Assembly (NCBI RefSeq): GCF_013911755.1
Contig: NZ_JACESP010000005.1
Span: forward strand, 98,288 to 162,287
Direction: 5' to 3'
Length of the DNA: 64,000 bases
Source: Sphingosinicella sp.
Lineage (GTDB): Bacteria > Pseudomonadota > Alphaproteobacteria > Sphingomonadales > Sphingomonadaceae
This document shows, one piece after another, positions 44,294 through 54,739 of the stretch. The position numbers and the translations under genes are program-made. The notes under the pieces were generated by a model, which was given only the letters and a program-made list of their open reading frames with translations, did no database searches and had not been told where the DNA came from. How positions within the stretch are numbered: the stretch's first letter is position 1; every line of letters begins with the position of its first letter.

Positions 44294-45382
44294 TTGTCGA
44301 TATCGAGGCACGTTGCGTTCGCGCTCGCCCTTTTACTGGCTGCTTGCGGCGGACAGAAAGGCGGCGGTGAAGGCCGCGCGCCGACCGTGGTCGGCGGAAT
44401 TGTCGAACCCATGCGCTTCGTCGACAGCATTGATGCGGTAGGCACGGCCTTTGCGCGCGAATCCACGACGCTGACCTCCACCGTCACCGAACGCGTTGAA
44501 TCCCTGCGTTTCGCCGATGGCGCCTATGTGCAGGCGGGCACCGTGATCGCCGTGCTGCGCACCGTCGAGCAGAATGCGGACCTTGCCAGCGCAGAGGCGC
44601 GCTCGCGCGAGGCGCAGCAGCAACTCAGCCGCCTGCGCGAACTCCAGCAGCGCGGTTTCGCCACCAACGCCAGCATCGATGCCCAAACCGCCGCGCGCGA
44701 CCAGGCGCGGGCCCAGGCAGGCGCGATCCGTGCCCAGATCGGCGACCGTATCATCCGCGCGCCCTTCTCCGGCGTCATCGGCCTGCGCCGCCTCTCGCCG
44801 GGCAGCGTCGTTACGGCGGGCACCGAGATCGCGACCATCAACGACATCAGCTCAATCAAGCTCGATTTCACCGTGCCCGAGCGTTTCATCTCGGCGGTCA
44901 AAGCCGGACAGAATATAGAGGCGCGCGCGCAGGCCTGGCCAGGCGAAGTGTTCCGAGGCACCGTGGAAGGTATCGAGTCGCAGGTCGATCCGATCACCCG
45001 CTCGGTTGCCGTTCGTGCGCTGCTCCCGAACCCCGACCGGCGTCTGCACCCCGGCATGTTGCTCACCGTGTCCATCGTCACCAATCCGCGCGATGCGCTC
45101 GCCGTCCCCGAACTGGCGCTCGTCGCACAGGGCGACCGCCAGTTCATCTTCCGGCTCGATGAGAAGAACGTGGCCAACCGCGTTCCGGTCGAGGTCGGGA
45201 TGCGGTCGGGCGGCATGGTGGAAATCACCGGCGGCCTGAAGCGCGGCGACCGCATCGTCGCCGACGGCGTCGTAAAGGTTCGCGACGATGCGGAGGTTAG
45301 GCCCGTGTTTCCGGGATCGCCCGAGAAATCCACCACCGGGGCCCTCTCCGGCGCCGCGGCGGGCGCAGGGAAGTCCCGGTGA
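44294..45382 (+). CDS. RND efflux periplasmic adaptor
   Basis: The 362-residue lipoprotein (signal ending LLAAC) begins at TTG 44294, seven bases after GGAG. It has a lipoyl-like half-motif (ADGAYVQAGTVIAVL and IIRAPFSGVIGLRRLSPGSVVTAGTEIATI) around an alpha-helical hairpin, then beta-barrel and membrane-proximal domains. It links the RND pump to an outer-membrane channel. The next gene is its pump, with a GTGA overlap. Confidence 0.93.
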   Translation: MSISRHVAFALALLLAACGGQKGGGEGRAPTVVGGIVEPMRFVDSIDAVGTAFARESTTLTSTVTERVESLRFADGAYVQAGTVIAVLRTVEQNADLASAEARSREAQQQLSRLRELQQRGFATNASIDAQTAARDQARAQAGAIRAQIGDRIIRAPFSGVIGLRRLSPGSVVTAGTEIATINDISSIKLDFTVPERFISAVKAGQNIEARAQAWPGEVFRGTVEGIESQVDPITRSVAVRALLPNPDRRLHPGMLLTVSIVTNPRDALAVPELALVAQGDRQFIFRLDEKNVANRVPVEVGMRSGGMVEITGGLKRGDRIVADGVVKVRDDAEVRPVFPGSPEKSTTGALSGAAAGAGKSR

Positions 45383-48300
45383 TCCTTTCCGATGTCTCGG
45401 TCAAACGCCCCGTATTCGCGGCTGTCGTCAGCCTCATCATCGTGCTGGCCGGCGCCATCGCCTTCTTCTCGCTGCCGGTGCGCGAGTATCCGGCCATCGA
45501 GCCGCCGATCGTTTCGGTCGAGGTGGCGTATCCCGGCGCGGCTGCAAGCGTCGTCGAATCGCGCATAACCCAGCTTGTCGAGGACCGGATCGCTGGCGTT
45601 GAAGGCATCGAGATGATCCGCTCGCGCTCACGGGACGGCGTTTCGGACGTCACCATCGAATTCTCAGCGACACGCAATGTGGACGATGCGGCGAACGACA
45701 TCCGCGACCGCGTCAGCGGCCTTGCCGATGATTTGCCCGACGAAGTGATCCCGCCGGAAATCCGCAAGGTCGACGTCGATTCACAGCCGATCCTCTGGAT
45801 GCATCTTTCCGGCGAGGAGCGTGATCCGCTCTGGCTTGCCGACTACGCGGACCGCATCCTCGTTGATCGCTTCTCATCGATCGACGGCGTCGCGCGCGTC
45901 ATGGTTGCCGGTCTCTCGCGGCCCGCCATGCGGATCTGGCTCGATCGCGCGAAGCTCGCCGCCTACCGGCTGACGCCCGGCGATATCGAGACCGCGCTGC
46001 GCGCCCAGAACGTGGAGCTGCCCGCCGGGCGCGTCGAGGCGGAAACACAGAACCTCACGGTCCGTGTCGCACGCGCCTACAGCAGGGTGGAGGATTTCAG
46101 CGCCCTCGTCATTTCGCGCGGCGCAGACGGCCATTTGGTCCGCCTCGGCGACGTCGCACGCGTCGAGGTCGGCCCCGAAAACCCGTACAGCTTCTTCCGA
46201 TCGAACGGCAAACCGGGCGTCGGCATTGGAATCGTTCGCCAGTCGGGCGCAAACACCCTTGCCGTGGCCGAAGAGGTCAGGGCCCGGATCGAGGATACGC
46301 GCAAGATGCTGCCCGCCGGCGTCAGCATCGACATCTCGAACGACAGTTCGGTGTTTATTTCCGCGGCCATCGAAAACGTCTGGAAGACGCTCGCTGAAGC
46401 CTCGGTTCTCGTCATTCTCGTGATCTACATTTTTCTCGGCTCGGCGCGCGCCACGCTTATTCCCGCCGTCACGGTGCCGATCTGTCTGATTGCGACATTC
46501 GCCGTGCTCTGGGCGCTCGGGCTTTCGATCAACCTTCTTACGCTGCTCGCGCTCGTGCTTGCGATCGGCCTTGTCGTCGACGACGCCATCGTCGTGCTCG
46601 AAAACATCTATTACCGGATCGAGCAGGGCGAGACGCCGCTTGTCGCCGCGTATGAAGGCGCGCGCCAGGTCGCATTCGCCGTGGTCGCGACAACGGCAGT
46701 CGTCTGTTCCGTGTTCGTGCCGATCATGTTCCTTGCCGGCAACACCGGGCTGCTGTTTCGCGAACTCGCGGCCGCGATGATCGGCGCGGTCGCCTTCTCG
46801 GGCTTCATCGCCCTGACGCTGACGCCGATGCTCTGCTCGAAGATGCTGAAGCCGGAAACCGGCGCGAACCGCATGACGAAATGGGTCGATCAGCGTTTCG
46901 ATCGCGTGTCCGCCGCCTATGACCGGGCGCTCGGCCGCCTGCTCACGCGTCCACTTCTGATCGGAGGCATTTCTGCCGCCGTCGTCGCGGGCTGCATCGC
47001 GCTTGCAACGACGCTCCCGTCCGAACTCGCCCCGCTCGAAGACACCGGCAACCTGCAAGTGAGTGTCACCGCGGCGGAAGGCACCGGGTTCGACCAGATG
47101 GTCCGCTATATGGAGGATCTGCAGGCGCGGGTGCTGCCGATGATCGACGACGGCCCGGTCCGCCGCTTGATGGTGCGTGCGCCAGGCAGCTGGGGCACGA
47201 CCGAGGATTTCGCAAGCGGCCGCATGGTGGTGTTCCTGAAGCCCTGGTCGGAACGCGAGCAGACGACTGCGGAAACCGCACAGATGGTCCAGCAGAAGCT
47301 GGAGGACTACCCGGGCGTGCGCAGTTTCGCCTCGGGAGGTCAGACCATCGGCAGCCGCGGCGGCCGCCCGATCCGTTTCGTCATCGCCGGCGCGACGTTC
47401 GAGGAACTCGCCCGCGCCCGCGACGCGATCATGGACGCCGCCGCCGCCTATCCCGGCATCGAGAACCTCGAAGCCGATTACAAGGAAACGAAGCCGCAGC
47501 TTCTCGTCGACATCGACACGACGCGCGCGGGCGACCTCGGCGTATCCGTCAGCGAGATTGGCCGCACGCTCGAAACCATGATGGGTTCGCGCCGCGTCAC
47601 CACCTACATCGACCGGGGCGAGGAATACCGCGTCATCGTGCAGGCCGAGGAGAAGGACCGGCTGACCCCGCAGGACCTCTCCAACGTCTACGTCCGCTCG
47701 CGCACGGGAGACGTCATTCCGCTCTCGAACCTCGTTTCGCTGCGCAGCTTTGCGGACGCGGGCGAGCTTGGCCATTTCAACAAGCTCCGCGCCATCACGC
47801 TCGAAGGTTCGGTCGCGCCCGGCTATTCGCTCGGAGAGGCGCTCGACTGGCTGGAGGCGGAAGCCTCGACGCTGCCCGAAGTCGCGGCGATCGGCTACGA
47901 CGGCGAAAGCCGCGCGTTCAAGCAGACGGGCGGCGCGATCTGGGGCGTGCTCGGCGTTACCATCCTGCTCGTGTTCCTCGTGCTCGCCGCGCAGTTCGAA
48001 AGCTGGGTGCATCCCGGCGTCATCGTGCTCACCGTGCCGCTCGCGGTCGGCGGCGGGCTGCTCGGCCTCGTCGTCATGGGCCAATCGCTCAACCTCTACA
48101 GCCAGATCGGCATCGTCATGCTCGTGGGGCTTGCGGCGAAGAACGGCATTCTCATCGTCGAGTTCGCGAACCAGCTGCGCGATCAGGGCGTCGCGTTCGA
48201 CGATGCGATCCGCCGCGCTGCCGTGCGCCGCCTGCGTCCCGTCATCATGACATCGATCGCGACCGTCGCGGGCGCGGTGCCGCTGATGCTCGCGTCAGGC

Positions 48301-48486
48301 GCGGGCGCGGCCTCGCGTCAGGCGATCGGCACCGTCGTCGTGTGGGGCGTCAGCCTCGCGACTTTGCTCACGCTGTTCGTCATCCCCGTCTTCTACCGGC
48401 GCCTTGCCCGGAGCACCGGCTCGCCGCTCGCCGTCACGCGCAAGCTGGACGAAGAGCGCGGCGCAGCACCTGCCCCGGCGGAGTAA
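45379..48486 (+). CDS. RND multidrug efflux pump (HAE1 family)
   Basis: The 1035-residue protein has 12 membrane helices with two large periplasmic loops, the proton-relay Asp pair in GLVVDDAIVVLEN and the repeated half with GLAAKNGILIVEFANQ. It pumps hydrophobic compounds across the envelope using the proton gradient; substrate unknown. No outer-membrane channel gene follows, so it must borrow one. Start GTG 45379. Confidence 0.95.
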   Translation: MILSDVSVKRPVFAAVVSLIIVLAGAIAFFSLPVREYPAIEPPIVSVEVAYPGAAASVVESRITQLVEDRIAGVEGIEMIRSRSRDGVSDVTIEFSATRNVDDAANDIRDRVSGLADDLPDEVIPPEIRKVDVDSQPILWMHLSGEERDPLWLADYADRILVDRFSSIDGVARVMVAGLSRPAMRIWLDRAKLAAYRLTPGDIETALRAQNVELPAGRVEAETQNLTVRVARAYSRVEDFSALVISRGADGHLVRLGDVARVEVGPENPYSFFRSNGKPGVGIGIVRQSGANTLAVAEEVRARIEDTRKMLPAGVSIDISNDSSVFISAAIENVWKTLAEASVLVILVIYIFLGSARATLIPAVTVPICLIATFAVLWALGLSINLLTLLALVLAIGLVVDDAIVVLENIYYRIEQGETPLVAAYEGARQVAFAVVATTAVVCSVFVPIMFLAGNTGLLFRELAAAMIGAVAFSGFIALTLTPMLCSKMLKPETGANRMTKWVDQRFDRVSAAYDRALGRLLTRPLLIGGISAAVVAGCIALATTLPSELAPLEDTGNLQVSVTAAEGTGFDQMVRYMEDLQARVLPMIDDGPVRRLMVRAPGSWGTTEDFASGRMVVFLKPWSEREQTTAETAQMVQQKLEDYPGVRSFASGGQTIGSRGGRPIRFVIAGATFEELARARDAIMDAAAAYPGIENLEADYKETKPQLLVDIDTTRAGDLGVSVSEIGRTLETMMGSRRVTTYIDRGEEYRVIVQAEEKDRLTPQDLSNVYVRSRTGDVIPLSNLVSLRSFADAGELGHFNKLRAITLEGSVAPGYSLGEALDWLEAEASTLPEVAAIGYDGESRAFKQTGGAIWGVLGVTILLVFLVLAAQFESWVHPGVIVLTVPLAVGGGLLGLVVMGQSLNLYSQIGIVMLVGLAAKNGILIVEFANQLRDQGVAFDDAIRRAAVRRLRPVIMTSIATVAGAVPLMLASGAGAASRQAIGTVVVWGVSLATLLTLFVIPVFYRRLARSTGSPLAVTRKLDEERGAAPAPAE

Positions 48487-48491
48487 GAACC

Positions 48492-48992
48492 ATGGCACTT
48501 CCCAAGAGTCTGCGTCTCGCCTTCCTCACCGTTCCGGGCGTGATGCTGCTCGGCTCGTTGTCCGGCGTCGTCGCGGGCTCGGGGGAGGACAATCCCTGGT
48601 TCGCGGAACTCGCAAAGCCTGCGCTCTATCCGCCCGGTTTCGTGTTCGGCATCGTCTGGACGCTGCTTTACGCGCTGATGGGCGTCGCCATCGCCCGCGT
48701 CCTCGCGTGCCCACCGGGGCGGGACCGGCAGCGCGCGGCCCTGCTGTTCGCCGCCCAGCTCGTGCTCAACCTCATATGGTCGACGCTGTTCTTCAAGCTG
48801 CACCTGCTCGGCCCCAGCTTCGCGCTCATCCTCGTCATCCTCGCCGCCGCGCTCGCCACGACGTTCGCCTTTGCCCGGCTCGACCGCATCGCCGCGTGGC
48901 TGCTCGTGCCCTATCTTGCGTGGCTCTGCTTCGCCGCCGGGCTTGCCTTTCGCATCTGGCAGTTGAATCCGGGCGCCGCGCCGCCATATTAG
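48492..48992 (+). CDS. TspO/MBR family protein
   Basis: The 166-residue protein has five membrane helices and the family segments WFAELAKPALYPPGFVFGIVWTLLYALMGVA and FAAQLVLNLIWSTLFFKL. TspO proteins bind tetrapyrroles and regulate photosynthesis or stress genes. The gene starts six bases after the RND pump and may share its transcript. Confidence 0.94.
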   Translation: MALPKSLRLAFLTVPGVMLLGSLSGVVAGSGEDNPWFAELAKPALYPPGFVFGIVWTLLYALMGVAIARVLACPPGRDRQRAALLFAAQLVLNLIWSTLFFKLHLLGPSFALILVILAAALATTFAFARLDRIAAWLLVPYLAWLCFAAGLAFRIWQLNPGAAPPY

Positions 48993-49019
48993 GCCCACAA
49001 CACAGCGAAGGCCCCGTCC

Positions 49020-49337
49020 ATGCAGTCCAAAAACCGCTTCTTCGACGACTTTTCCCGCATGGCGACCGGCGCCATGGGCTCGCTTGCCGGTATGGGCCGC
49101 GAGATGGAGGCGGGTTTCCGCGCCCGCATGGAGGAGTTCGTCGGCGGCCTTGATCTGGTGAAGCGCGAGGAATTCGAGGCCGTGAAGCAGATGGCTGCAA
49201 ACGCCCGCGCCGAAAACGAAGAGCTGAAGGCACGAATCGCCAGGCTCGAAGCGGCAGCGGGCACAGCTCCGGAAAAGGCCGCACCGGCCCGCAAGCCCGC
49301 AGCGAAGAAGGCAGGCAAATCAGCACCCGCCGCCTGA
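49020..49337 (+). CDS. UbiK-like accessory protein
   Basis: The 105-residue protein has the BMFP domain KNRFFDDFSRMATGAMGSLAGMGREME with the following coiled coil VKREEFEAVKQMAANARAENEELKARIARLEA and a Lys/Ala/Pro tail. UbiK-type proteins support ubiquinone synthesis complexes. It precedes YbjN, which is a common context in alphaproteobacteria. Confidence 0.85.
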   Translation: MQSKNRFFDDFSRMATGAMGSLAGMGREMEAGFRARMEEFVGGLDLVKREEFEAVKQMAANARAENEELKARIARLEAAAGTAPEKAAPARKPAAKKAGKSAPAA

Positions 49338-49439
49338 TATCCACAGCAAATTCGTGGGCGGCGGCGCACAGCGTCTTGCGTGCCGCGACCAGGCATCGCA
49401 CCATATATGGTACAGGCGTGAATCCCATCGGACGAGCTA

Positions 49440-49952
49440 TTGACCGAACTCGAACTTGAAATGGCCCAGGCCACGGCAGCGCCGCTCGACATGCTGGAGC
49501 ATTATTTCGGCGCGCATGGCTGGTCGTTCGAGCGCGCCAGCGACGAGGAACTCATCGCCCGCGTTGAGGGCAGCTGGACGACGTACCAGCTCCGCGCGCT
49601 CTGGCGCGAGGAAGAGCGCGTCCTCCAGTTCATCGCCATGCCCGACATCCGTGTGCCGGAAAACCGCCGCGCCGCCGTGTGGGAAGTGCTCAGCCTCATC
49701 AACGAGCAGCTTTGGCTCGGCCATTTCGAGATGTGGTCGGCAGACGGCACGCTCCTCTTCCGCCACGCCTCGATGCTCGACGCCGCGGATGACGACAGCG
49801 GCCTCTCGCTCGCGCAGGCCGAAACGCTGGTCGAAGCCGCCGTCGACGAGTGCGAACGCTACTACCCCGTCTTCCAGTTCATCCTCTGGGCCGGGAAAAC
49901 CCCGCGCGAGGCGCTCGACGCCGCGCTGATCGATACGGTGGGCGAGGCCTGA
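49440..49952 (+). CDS. YbjN domain protein
   Basis: The 170-residue product matches the alphaproteobacterial YbjN domain (PLDMLEHYFGAHGWSFERASDEELIARVEGSWTTYQLRALWREEERVLQF). YbjN proteins are linked to chaperone-like or stress roles. The TTG at 49440 has only a weak ribosome site; ATG at 49461 is an alternative start. It is separated from the exported pair by 88 bases. Confidence 0.85.
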   Translation: MTELELEMAQATAAPLDMLEHYFGAHGWSFERASDEELIARVEGSWTTYQLRALWREEERVLQFIAMPDIRVPENRRAAVWEVLSLINEQLWLGHFEMWSADGTLLFRHASMLDAADDDSGLSLAQAETLVEAAVDECERYYPVFQFILWAGKTPREALDAALIDTVGEA

Positions 49953-50040
49953 CGACTATCGTCCCGTTTTCCATATTATTGTCTTGCCGAAATAATTCAG
50001 CTTTGCCTTAGTGGCGCCCTCGCATTGCTTAGGGGGCATC

Positions 50041-50721
50041 ATGATTCGGTACATTTTTCTTGCGTTGTTCTTGATTGCCGCCCCTGTCGCAGAGGCAAAA
50101 CAGCGAAAAGTCATAGAAGAACTGCCTGCGGACATCGTGGACAACAATTATGTTGCCGCCGTGACTGTCACGATTGCCGATTCCGCGCGCGAAAAGTTCG
50201 ACAAGATCGAAGAAAAGGCGCTGGCCAAACGCGCCGAAGAAGGCCTTCCGCCTTACGACCCCGCCAATCCGCCCGCCGTCCAGCCTGCTGCCGACACATA
50301 CGATACCCTGCCGTTCTCTGCCATGTTACCGCTCGTGATGCGCGACGTGACGCGCGAATGGGGTCTAGACGAGTCCAAAGGCAAAGCCGTCGATCTGAAG
50401 ATCACCATCGAAACCATCCGCACCGCCAACGCCGCAGTCGCCATGCTGATCGGCAGCGCAGATGAACTTGCCGGACTCATCGATGTCGTGGATCCCGCAA
50501 CGGGCGCGAACATTGGCTCATTCTATGTGCACGTGATCAACACGCATTCGGGATGGGGAGGCATGCTCATTCGCGGCGGCGGCATTCGGGAGAGGCTGGC
50601 CGAGGAATTCGCACTCGAAAGCGCCCGCCTCCTGACCGGCAGCACGAAGAAGGACTGGAAGAAGCGGCTGAAGGAAAAGCAGAAAGCGCAAAAGGCCAGC
50701 AATGTCGCGTCGACCGACTGA
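50041..50721 (+). CDS. Exported unknown protein A (226 residues)
   Basis: The start at ATG 50041 follows AGGGGG and gives a signal peptide (MIRYIFLALFLIAAPVAEA). The mature part has a charged middle (FDKIEEKALAKRAEEG), a proline-rich short linker and a C-terminal domain with LKITIETIRTANAAVAMLIG, DELAGLIDVVDPATGANIGSF and a glycine-rich loop (GGMLIRGGGIRERL). This pattern is reminiscent of small envelope DUF4410-type proteins, but I cannot assign a family. It ends with a Lys-rich tail and overlaps the next gene by 20 bases. Confidence 0.7.
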   Translation: MIRYIFLALFLIAAPVAEAKQRKVIEELPADIVDNNYVAAVTVTIADSAREKFDKIEEKALAKRAEEGLPPYDPANPPAVQPAADTYDTLPFSAMLPLVMRDVTREWGLDESKGKAVDLKITIETIRTANAAVAMLIGSADELAGLIDVVDPATGANIGSFYVHVINTHSGWGGMLIRGGGIRERLAEEFALESARLLTGSTKKDWKKRLKEKQKAQKASNVASTD

Positions 50722-51376
50722 CACAGCCAAGAGCGTATGCCCGGCGGGCGCCCTGATTGCCGGAGTGGGTCTCGCCTTGCTGTCCGCTCCGGCTTCGGCA
50801 CGCAGCATTGACTACAGTATCGATCTGCAGGCGATTCAGGCCGCCGCTGACGATCAGGGCATTGAGGGCCCGTTTTCTCCGGACCCTTCGCACGGCGCTT
50901 GGAACATAGGACTCGTCATCGCCCCCAGTGTCGATCATGTCATGAAAAACGTCAGCATCTACTGCGAAGCCTACAAGGTGGATAATCCGATTAGCGTCCT
51001 GATGCGGAAACTGGTCACGGAGTATGACGACGACGGCGTTCTGGCCGAGGCTGACGCAACCGACGCCGATCTGACCCTTCATCTGACCAAGGCCGTGAGC
51101 CTTCACAGATGTCTTGGCAAAAGCGATTTCAAGGGCTTCTGCAAGAATCGGACCTCACTGTCAGGCCATGTCGCGTTCCGGACACAGGACGGATCTCTAC
51201 AGAGTGCGCCGATCGTTGTTCAGGTCGAAAGGACCGGCCGTGTAGGCATGTTCTGCGGCAATCTGGGGCGCTTCACCGGGATTGTAAGTCGCGAGGCCGG
51301 AATCGCGTTTCTTGCCGAGGCTACCCGTCTATCCGGGGCGCTGGAAAACGCCCCCGGGACACAGACCGTGGATTAG
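50702..51376 (+). CDS. Exported unknown protein B (224 residues)
   Basis: The protein begins MSRRPTDTAKSVCPAGALI and has a signal peptide ending near ASA|RS. The mature part has four cysteines (IYCEAYK, HRCLG, GFCKNR and MFCGN) that could form two disulfides, and a beta-rich middle (LTLHLTKAVSLHR). No family recognised. It is coupled to the preceding exported unknown by a 20-base overlap, so the two are probably one unit. Translation from the overlap is likely; no obvious ribosome site is free. Confidence 0.7.
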   Translation: MSRRPTDTAKSVCPAGALIAGVGLALLSAPASARSIDYSIDLQAIQAAADDQGIEGPFSPDPSHGAWNIGLVIAPSVDHVMKNVSIYCEAYKVDNPISVLMRKLVTEYDDDGVLAEADATDADLTLHLTKAVSLHRCLGKSDFKGFCKNRTSLSGHVAFRTQDGSLQSAPIVVQVERTGRVGMFCGNLGRFTGIVSREAGIAFLAEATRLSGALENAPGTQTVD

Positions 51377-51422
51377 GAGGCGCCGCCGTCCAACGAGGCA
51401 ACCGACGCCTCGCACCCAGACC

Positions 51423-52910
51423 TCACCCAGCCAGCGCCGCCTTCAGCAGTTCATTCACCACCTGCGGGTTCGCCTTGCCGCCTGTCGCCTTCATCGTCTG
51501 GCCCACGAAGAAGCCGAACAGCGCTTCCTTGCCGTCCTTGTACTGCGCGACCTTGTCGGCGTTCTTCGCGAGAACCTCCGCGATCGCCGTATCGAGCGCG
51601 CCGGTGTCGGAGACCTGCTTCAGGCCGCGTTCTTCCACGATCTTTTCAGGATCGTCGCCGGTTTCCAGCATGATCTGGAACACGTCCTTGCCGAGCCGGC
51701 CCGAAAGCGTCCCGTCGCCGATCAGCGCCAGCAGCGTCGCGGCGTGTTCGGGGCTGATCGGGCTGTCGACGATGTCCTTGCCGAGTGCGTTCAGCGCGCC
51801 GAACAGGTCGGAGATCACCCAGTTGGAGGCTGCGCGCGCCACGTCTTGCAGGCTTTTGCCCTGCTTCGCCGCGCTCAGCGACAGCATCCGTTCAAACCAG
51901 TCGGCGGCTTCCTTCTCTGCGGTCAGCACACTAGCGTTATAGTCGCTGATGCCGAGGTCGCGCACATAGCGTGCGTGCTTGGCGTCGGGCAGCTCCGGCA
52001 GTTCGGCGCGCAGGGCTTCAACGAAGGCGTCGTCGAACACCAGCGGCGGCAGGTCGGGGTCCGGAAAATAGCGGTAATCGTGCGCGTCTTCCTTGGACCG
52101 CAGCGCGCGCGTTTCCATCCGGCCCGGATCGAACAGCCGCGTTTCCTGCACGATCGTGCCGCCGCCTTCAATGATCTCCACCTGGCGCTGCGCCTCGTAT
52201 TCGATCGCCGCCTGCACGAAGCGAACGCTGTTCACGTTCTTCACCTCGCAGCGCGTGCCGAGCGGGTCGCCGGGCTTCCGCACGCTGACGTTCACGTCGG
52301 CGCGCATTGAGCCTTCCTCCATGTTGCCGTCGCAGCTGCCGACGTAACGCAGGATCGAGCGCAGCTTCTTAACATACGCCCCCGCCTCTTCGGGCGAGCG
52401 CATATCGGGACGCGAGACGATCTCCATCAGCGCCACGCCCGACCGGTTGAGATCGACATAGGAATAGCGCGGCGACTGGTCGTGCATCGACTTGCCCGCA
52501 TCCTGCTCCAGATGGATCCGCTCCAGCCCCACGGTCTTGGTGCGCCCCTCGCCGAGCGTGATGTGAATCTCACCCTCGCCCACGATCGGATGCTGGAACT
52601 GGCTGATCTGGTAGCCCTGCGGCAGATCGGCGTAGAAATAATTCTTTCGGTCGAAGCGCGACCACGTGTTGATCTGCGCATCGAGCGCGAGGCCGGTACG
52701 CACCGCCTGCCGCACGCACTCGCCGTTGATGACCGGCAGCATCCCCGGCATCGCCGCGTCCACCAGGCTCACCTGCGTGTTCGGCTCCGCCCCAAACGCC
52801 GTCGCGGCGCCCGAGAACAGCTTGGCGTTCGATGTGACCTGCGCGTGAACCTCGAGGCCGATCACGACCTCCCACTCGCCGGTTTCGCCTTTGATTCTGT
52901 AGTCGCTCAT
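51423..52910 (-). CDS. gatB: Asp-tRNA(Asn)/Glu-tRNA(Gln) amidotransferase subunit B
   Basis: The 495-residue protein has the GatB segments [44 protein letters not shown] and [21 protein letters not shown], and a helical tail domain. It amidates misacylated tRNA with GatA and GatC. Start ATG 52910 follows GGTGG; the gatA stop is one base before. Confidence 0.96.
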   Translation of the reverse strand: MSDYRIKGETGEWEVVIGLEVHAQVTSNAKLFSGAATAFGAEPNTQVSLVDAAMPGMLPVINGECVRQAVRTGLALDAQINTWSRFDRKNYFYADLPQGYQISQFQHPIVGEGEIHITLGEGRTKTVGLERIHLEQDAGKSMHDQSPRYSYVDLNRSGVALMEIVSRPDMRSPEEAGAYVKKLRSILRYVGSCDGNMEEGSMRADVNVSVRKPGDPLGTRCEVKNVNSVRFVQAAIEYEAQRQVEIIEGGGTIVQETRLFDPGRMETRALRSKEDAHDYRYFPDPDLPPLVFDDAFVEALRAELPELPDAKHARYVRDLGISDYNASVLTAEKEAADWFERMLSLSAAKQGKSLQDVARAASNWVISDLFGALNALGKDIVDSPISPEHAATLLALIGDGTLSGRLGKDVFQIMLETGDDPEKIVEERGLKQVSDTGALDTAIAEVLAKNADKVAQYKDGKEALFGFFVGQTMKATGGKANPQVVNELLKAALAG

Positions 52911-52911
52911 C

Positions 52912-54387
52912 TTACCACCACGCTTCCGGTCGCGCCGAGAATCCCGCCGCCTGTTCGATCGCATAGCCCGCGTTCAGCACGCCTTCCTCATCGAGCGGCT
53001 TGCCGATGATCTGCAGGCCGAGCGGCAGACCGTCGTTCGAAAGTCCGCCCGGCACGGACATGGCGGGAAGCCCCGCAAGGCTCGCGGGCACGCAGAAGAC
53101 GTCGTTCAGATACATGGCGATCGGATCGTCGACGTTCGCGCCGATGCCGAACGCCGCGCTCGGCGCGGTCGGCGCGAGGATCACGTCGCAGCGTTCGAAC
53201 GCCTGCATGAAGTCGCGCTGGATGAGTGCGCGAACCTTCTGCGCCTTCAGGTAATAGGCATCGTAATAGCCGGCCGAGAGCACATAGGTGCCGATCAGGA
53301 TGCGCCGCTGCGCCTCCGCGCCGAAGCCCGCTGAGCGCGTCGCCTCGTACATGTCGATCAGGCTGCCGCCCTCGGGCGTCTCGCGCAGGCCGTAGCGCAC
53401 CCCATCATAGCGCGCGAGGTTGGAAGAGGCTTCGGCAGGCGCAATGATGTAATAGGTCGGCAGCGCGTACTTGGTGTGCGGCAGCGAGATGTCGACGATC
53501 TCCGCCCCCGCGTCGCGCAGCATGTCCGCGCCCTTCTTCCACAGCGCCTCGATTTCTGCCGGGATGCCGTCGACCGTATATTCCTTCGGAATGCCGACGC
53601 GCTTGCCCTTCATGTCGCCGGTCAGCGCCGCCTCGAAGTCCGGCACCGGCAGATCGAGGCTGGTCGAATCCTTTGGATCGAACCCGCACATGGATTTGAG
53701 CAAAATCGCGCAGTCACGCACGTCACGCGCCATCGGCCCGGCCTGATCGAGCGAGCTTGCGAACGCCACGATACCCCAGCGCGAACAGCGGCCGTAGGTC
53801 GGCTTGATGCCCGAAATGCCCGTGAACGCCGCCGGCTGACGGATCGAGCCGCCGGTATCGGTGCCCGTCGCGCCCGCGACGAGCCGCGCCGCGACCGCGG
53901 CCGACGACCCGCCCGAGCTGCCGCCCGGCACGAGGCTTTCGTTACCCTTGCCGCGCCATGGGTTGATGACCGTGCCGAACGCGCTCGTCTCGTTCGACGA
54001 GCCCATCGCGAACTCGTCCATGTTGAGCTTGCCGAGCATCCCCGCGCCGTCCGCGAACAGCTTGCCGCTCACGGTCGATTCATAGGGCGGCTTGAAGCCC
54101 TTGAGGATGTTTGAAGCCGCCGCGCTCTGCACGCCCTCGGTCGCGAACAGGTCCTTGATGCCGAGCGGAATGCCAGACAGCGGCTTCGCCTCGCCCTTCG
54201 CGAGCGCCGCGTCGGCCGCCTCGGCGGCTTTCAGCGCCAGTTCCGGCGTCTCCACGGTGAAGGCATTGAGCACGCGCGCGGCTTCCACCGCCTTCACATG
54301 CGCCTCGGCGAGATCCTTCGCGGAGAAGTCCTTCTTCCGCAGCCCGTCGCGCATCGCCGCGAGCGTCAGGTCGGTGAGTGCCGTCAT
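52912..54387 (-). CDS. gatA: Asp-tRNA(Asn)/Glu-tRNA(Gln) amidotransferase subunit A
   Basis: The 491-residue amidase has the Ser-cisSer-Lys catalytic frame: [15 protein letters not shown] (Lys), [18 protein letters not shown] and [10 protein letters not shown]. It supplies ammonia from glutamine for the tRNA amidation by GatB. It is in the gatC-gatA-gatB order on the minus strand, with one-base overlap or gap to neighbours. Confidence 0.96.
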   Translation of the reverse strand: MTALTDLTLAAMRDGLRKKDFSAKDLAEAHVKAVEAARVLNAFTVETPELALKAAEAADAALAKGEAKPLSGIPLGIKDLFATEGVQSAAASNILKGFKPPYESTVSGKLFADGAGMLGKLNMDEFAMGSSNETSAFGTVINPWRGKGNESLVPGGSSGGSSAAVAARLVAGATGTDTGGSIRQPAAFTGISGIKPTYGRCSRWGIVAFASSLDQAGPMARDVRDCAILLKSMCGFDPKDSTSLDLPVPDFEAALTGDMKGKRVGIPKEYTVDGIPAEIEALWKKGADMLRDAGAEIVDISLPHTKYALPTYYIIAPAEASSNLARYDGVRYGLRETPEGGSLIDMYEATRSAGFGAEAQRRILIGTYVLSAGYYDAYYLKAQKVRALIQRDFMQAFERCDVILAPTAPSAAFGIGANVDDPIAMYLNDVFCVPASLAGLPAMSVPGGLSNDGLPLGLQIIGKPLDEEGVLNAGYAIEQAAGFSARPEAWW

Positions 54388-54674
54388 TATTCGATCACCT
54401 TCGGCACGGCAAAGAAGCCGTATTCGGCCTTCGGCGCGTTCGACAGCACCTTGTCCTGAATGCCGCCATCGGTGACGACATCCTCACGCCAGCGCAGTGT
54501 GTTCGGGATCACCGCGGCGAGCGGCTCCACGCCGTCCGTATTCACCTCGCCGAGCATTTCCACCCAGCCGAGGATCTTCGAAAGCTCCTCGGCCATCACG
54601 GCGGACCTGTCGTCGTCGATCTTGATACGCGCAAGATGCGCGACACGTTTGACGGTGGCGGCGTCAACGGACAT
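54387..54674 (-). CDS. gatC: Asp-tRNA(Asn)/Glu-tRNA(Gln) amidotransferase subunit C
   Basis: The 95-residue protein (ATG 54674) has the GatC fold: [43 protein letters not shown] and the terminal [15 protein letters not shown]. It stabilises the GatA-GatB complex. Its stop shares a base with the gatA start. Confidence 0.95.
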   Translation of the reverse strand: MSVDAATVKRVAHLARIKIDDDRSAVMAEELSKILGWVEMLGEVNTDGVEPLAAVIPNTLRWREDVVTDGGIQDKVLSNAPKAEYGFFAVPKVIE

Positions 54675-54739
54675 GCAAAACACCCCGGATTGATTGAGCC
54701 CGAGCCGTTAGCACGCGGCTTCGCCGCCCCGCAAGCGCG

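Noticed and set aside
45874-48084. A 736-codon minus-strand frame across the RND pump
   Set aside because: Antisense shadow of a pump with all family motifs; its own sequence is His/Arg/Asp-rich with no domain.
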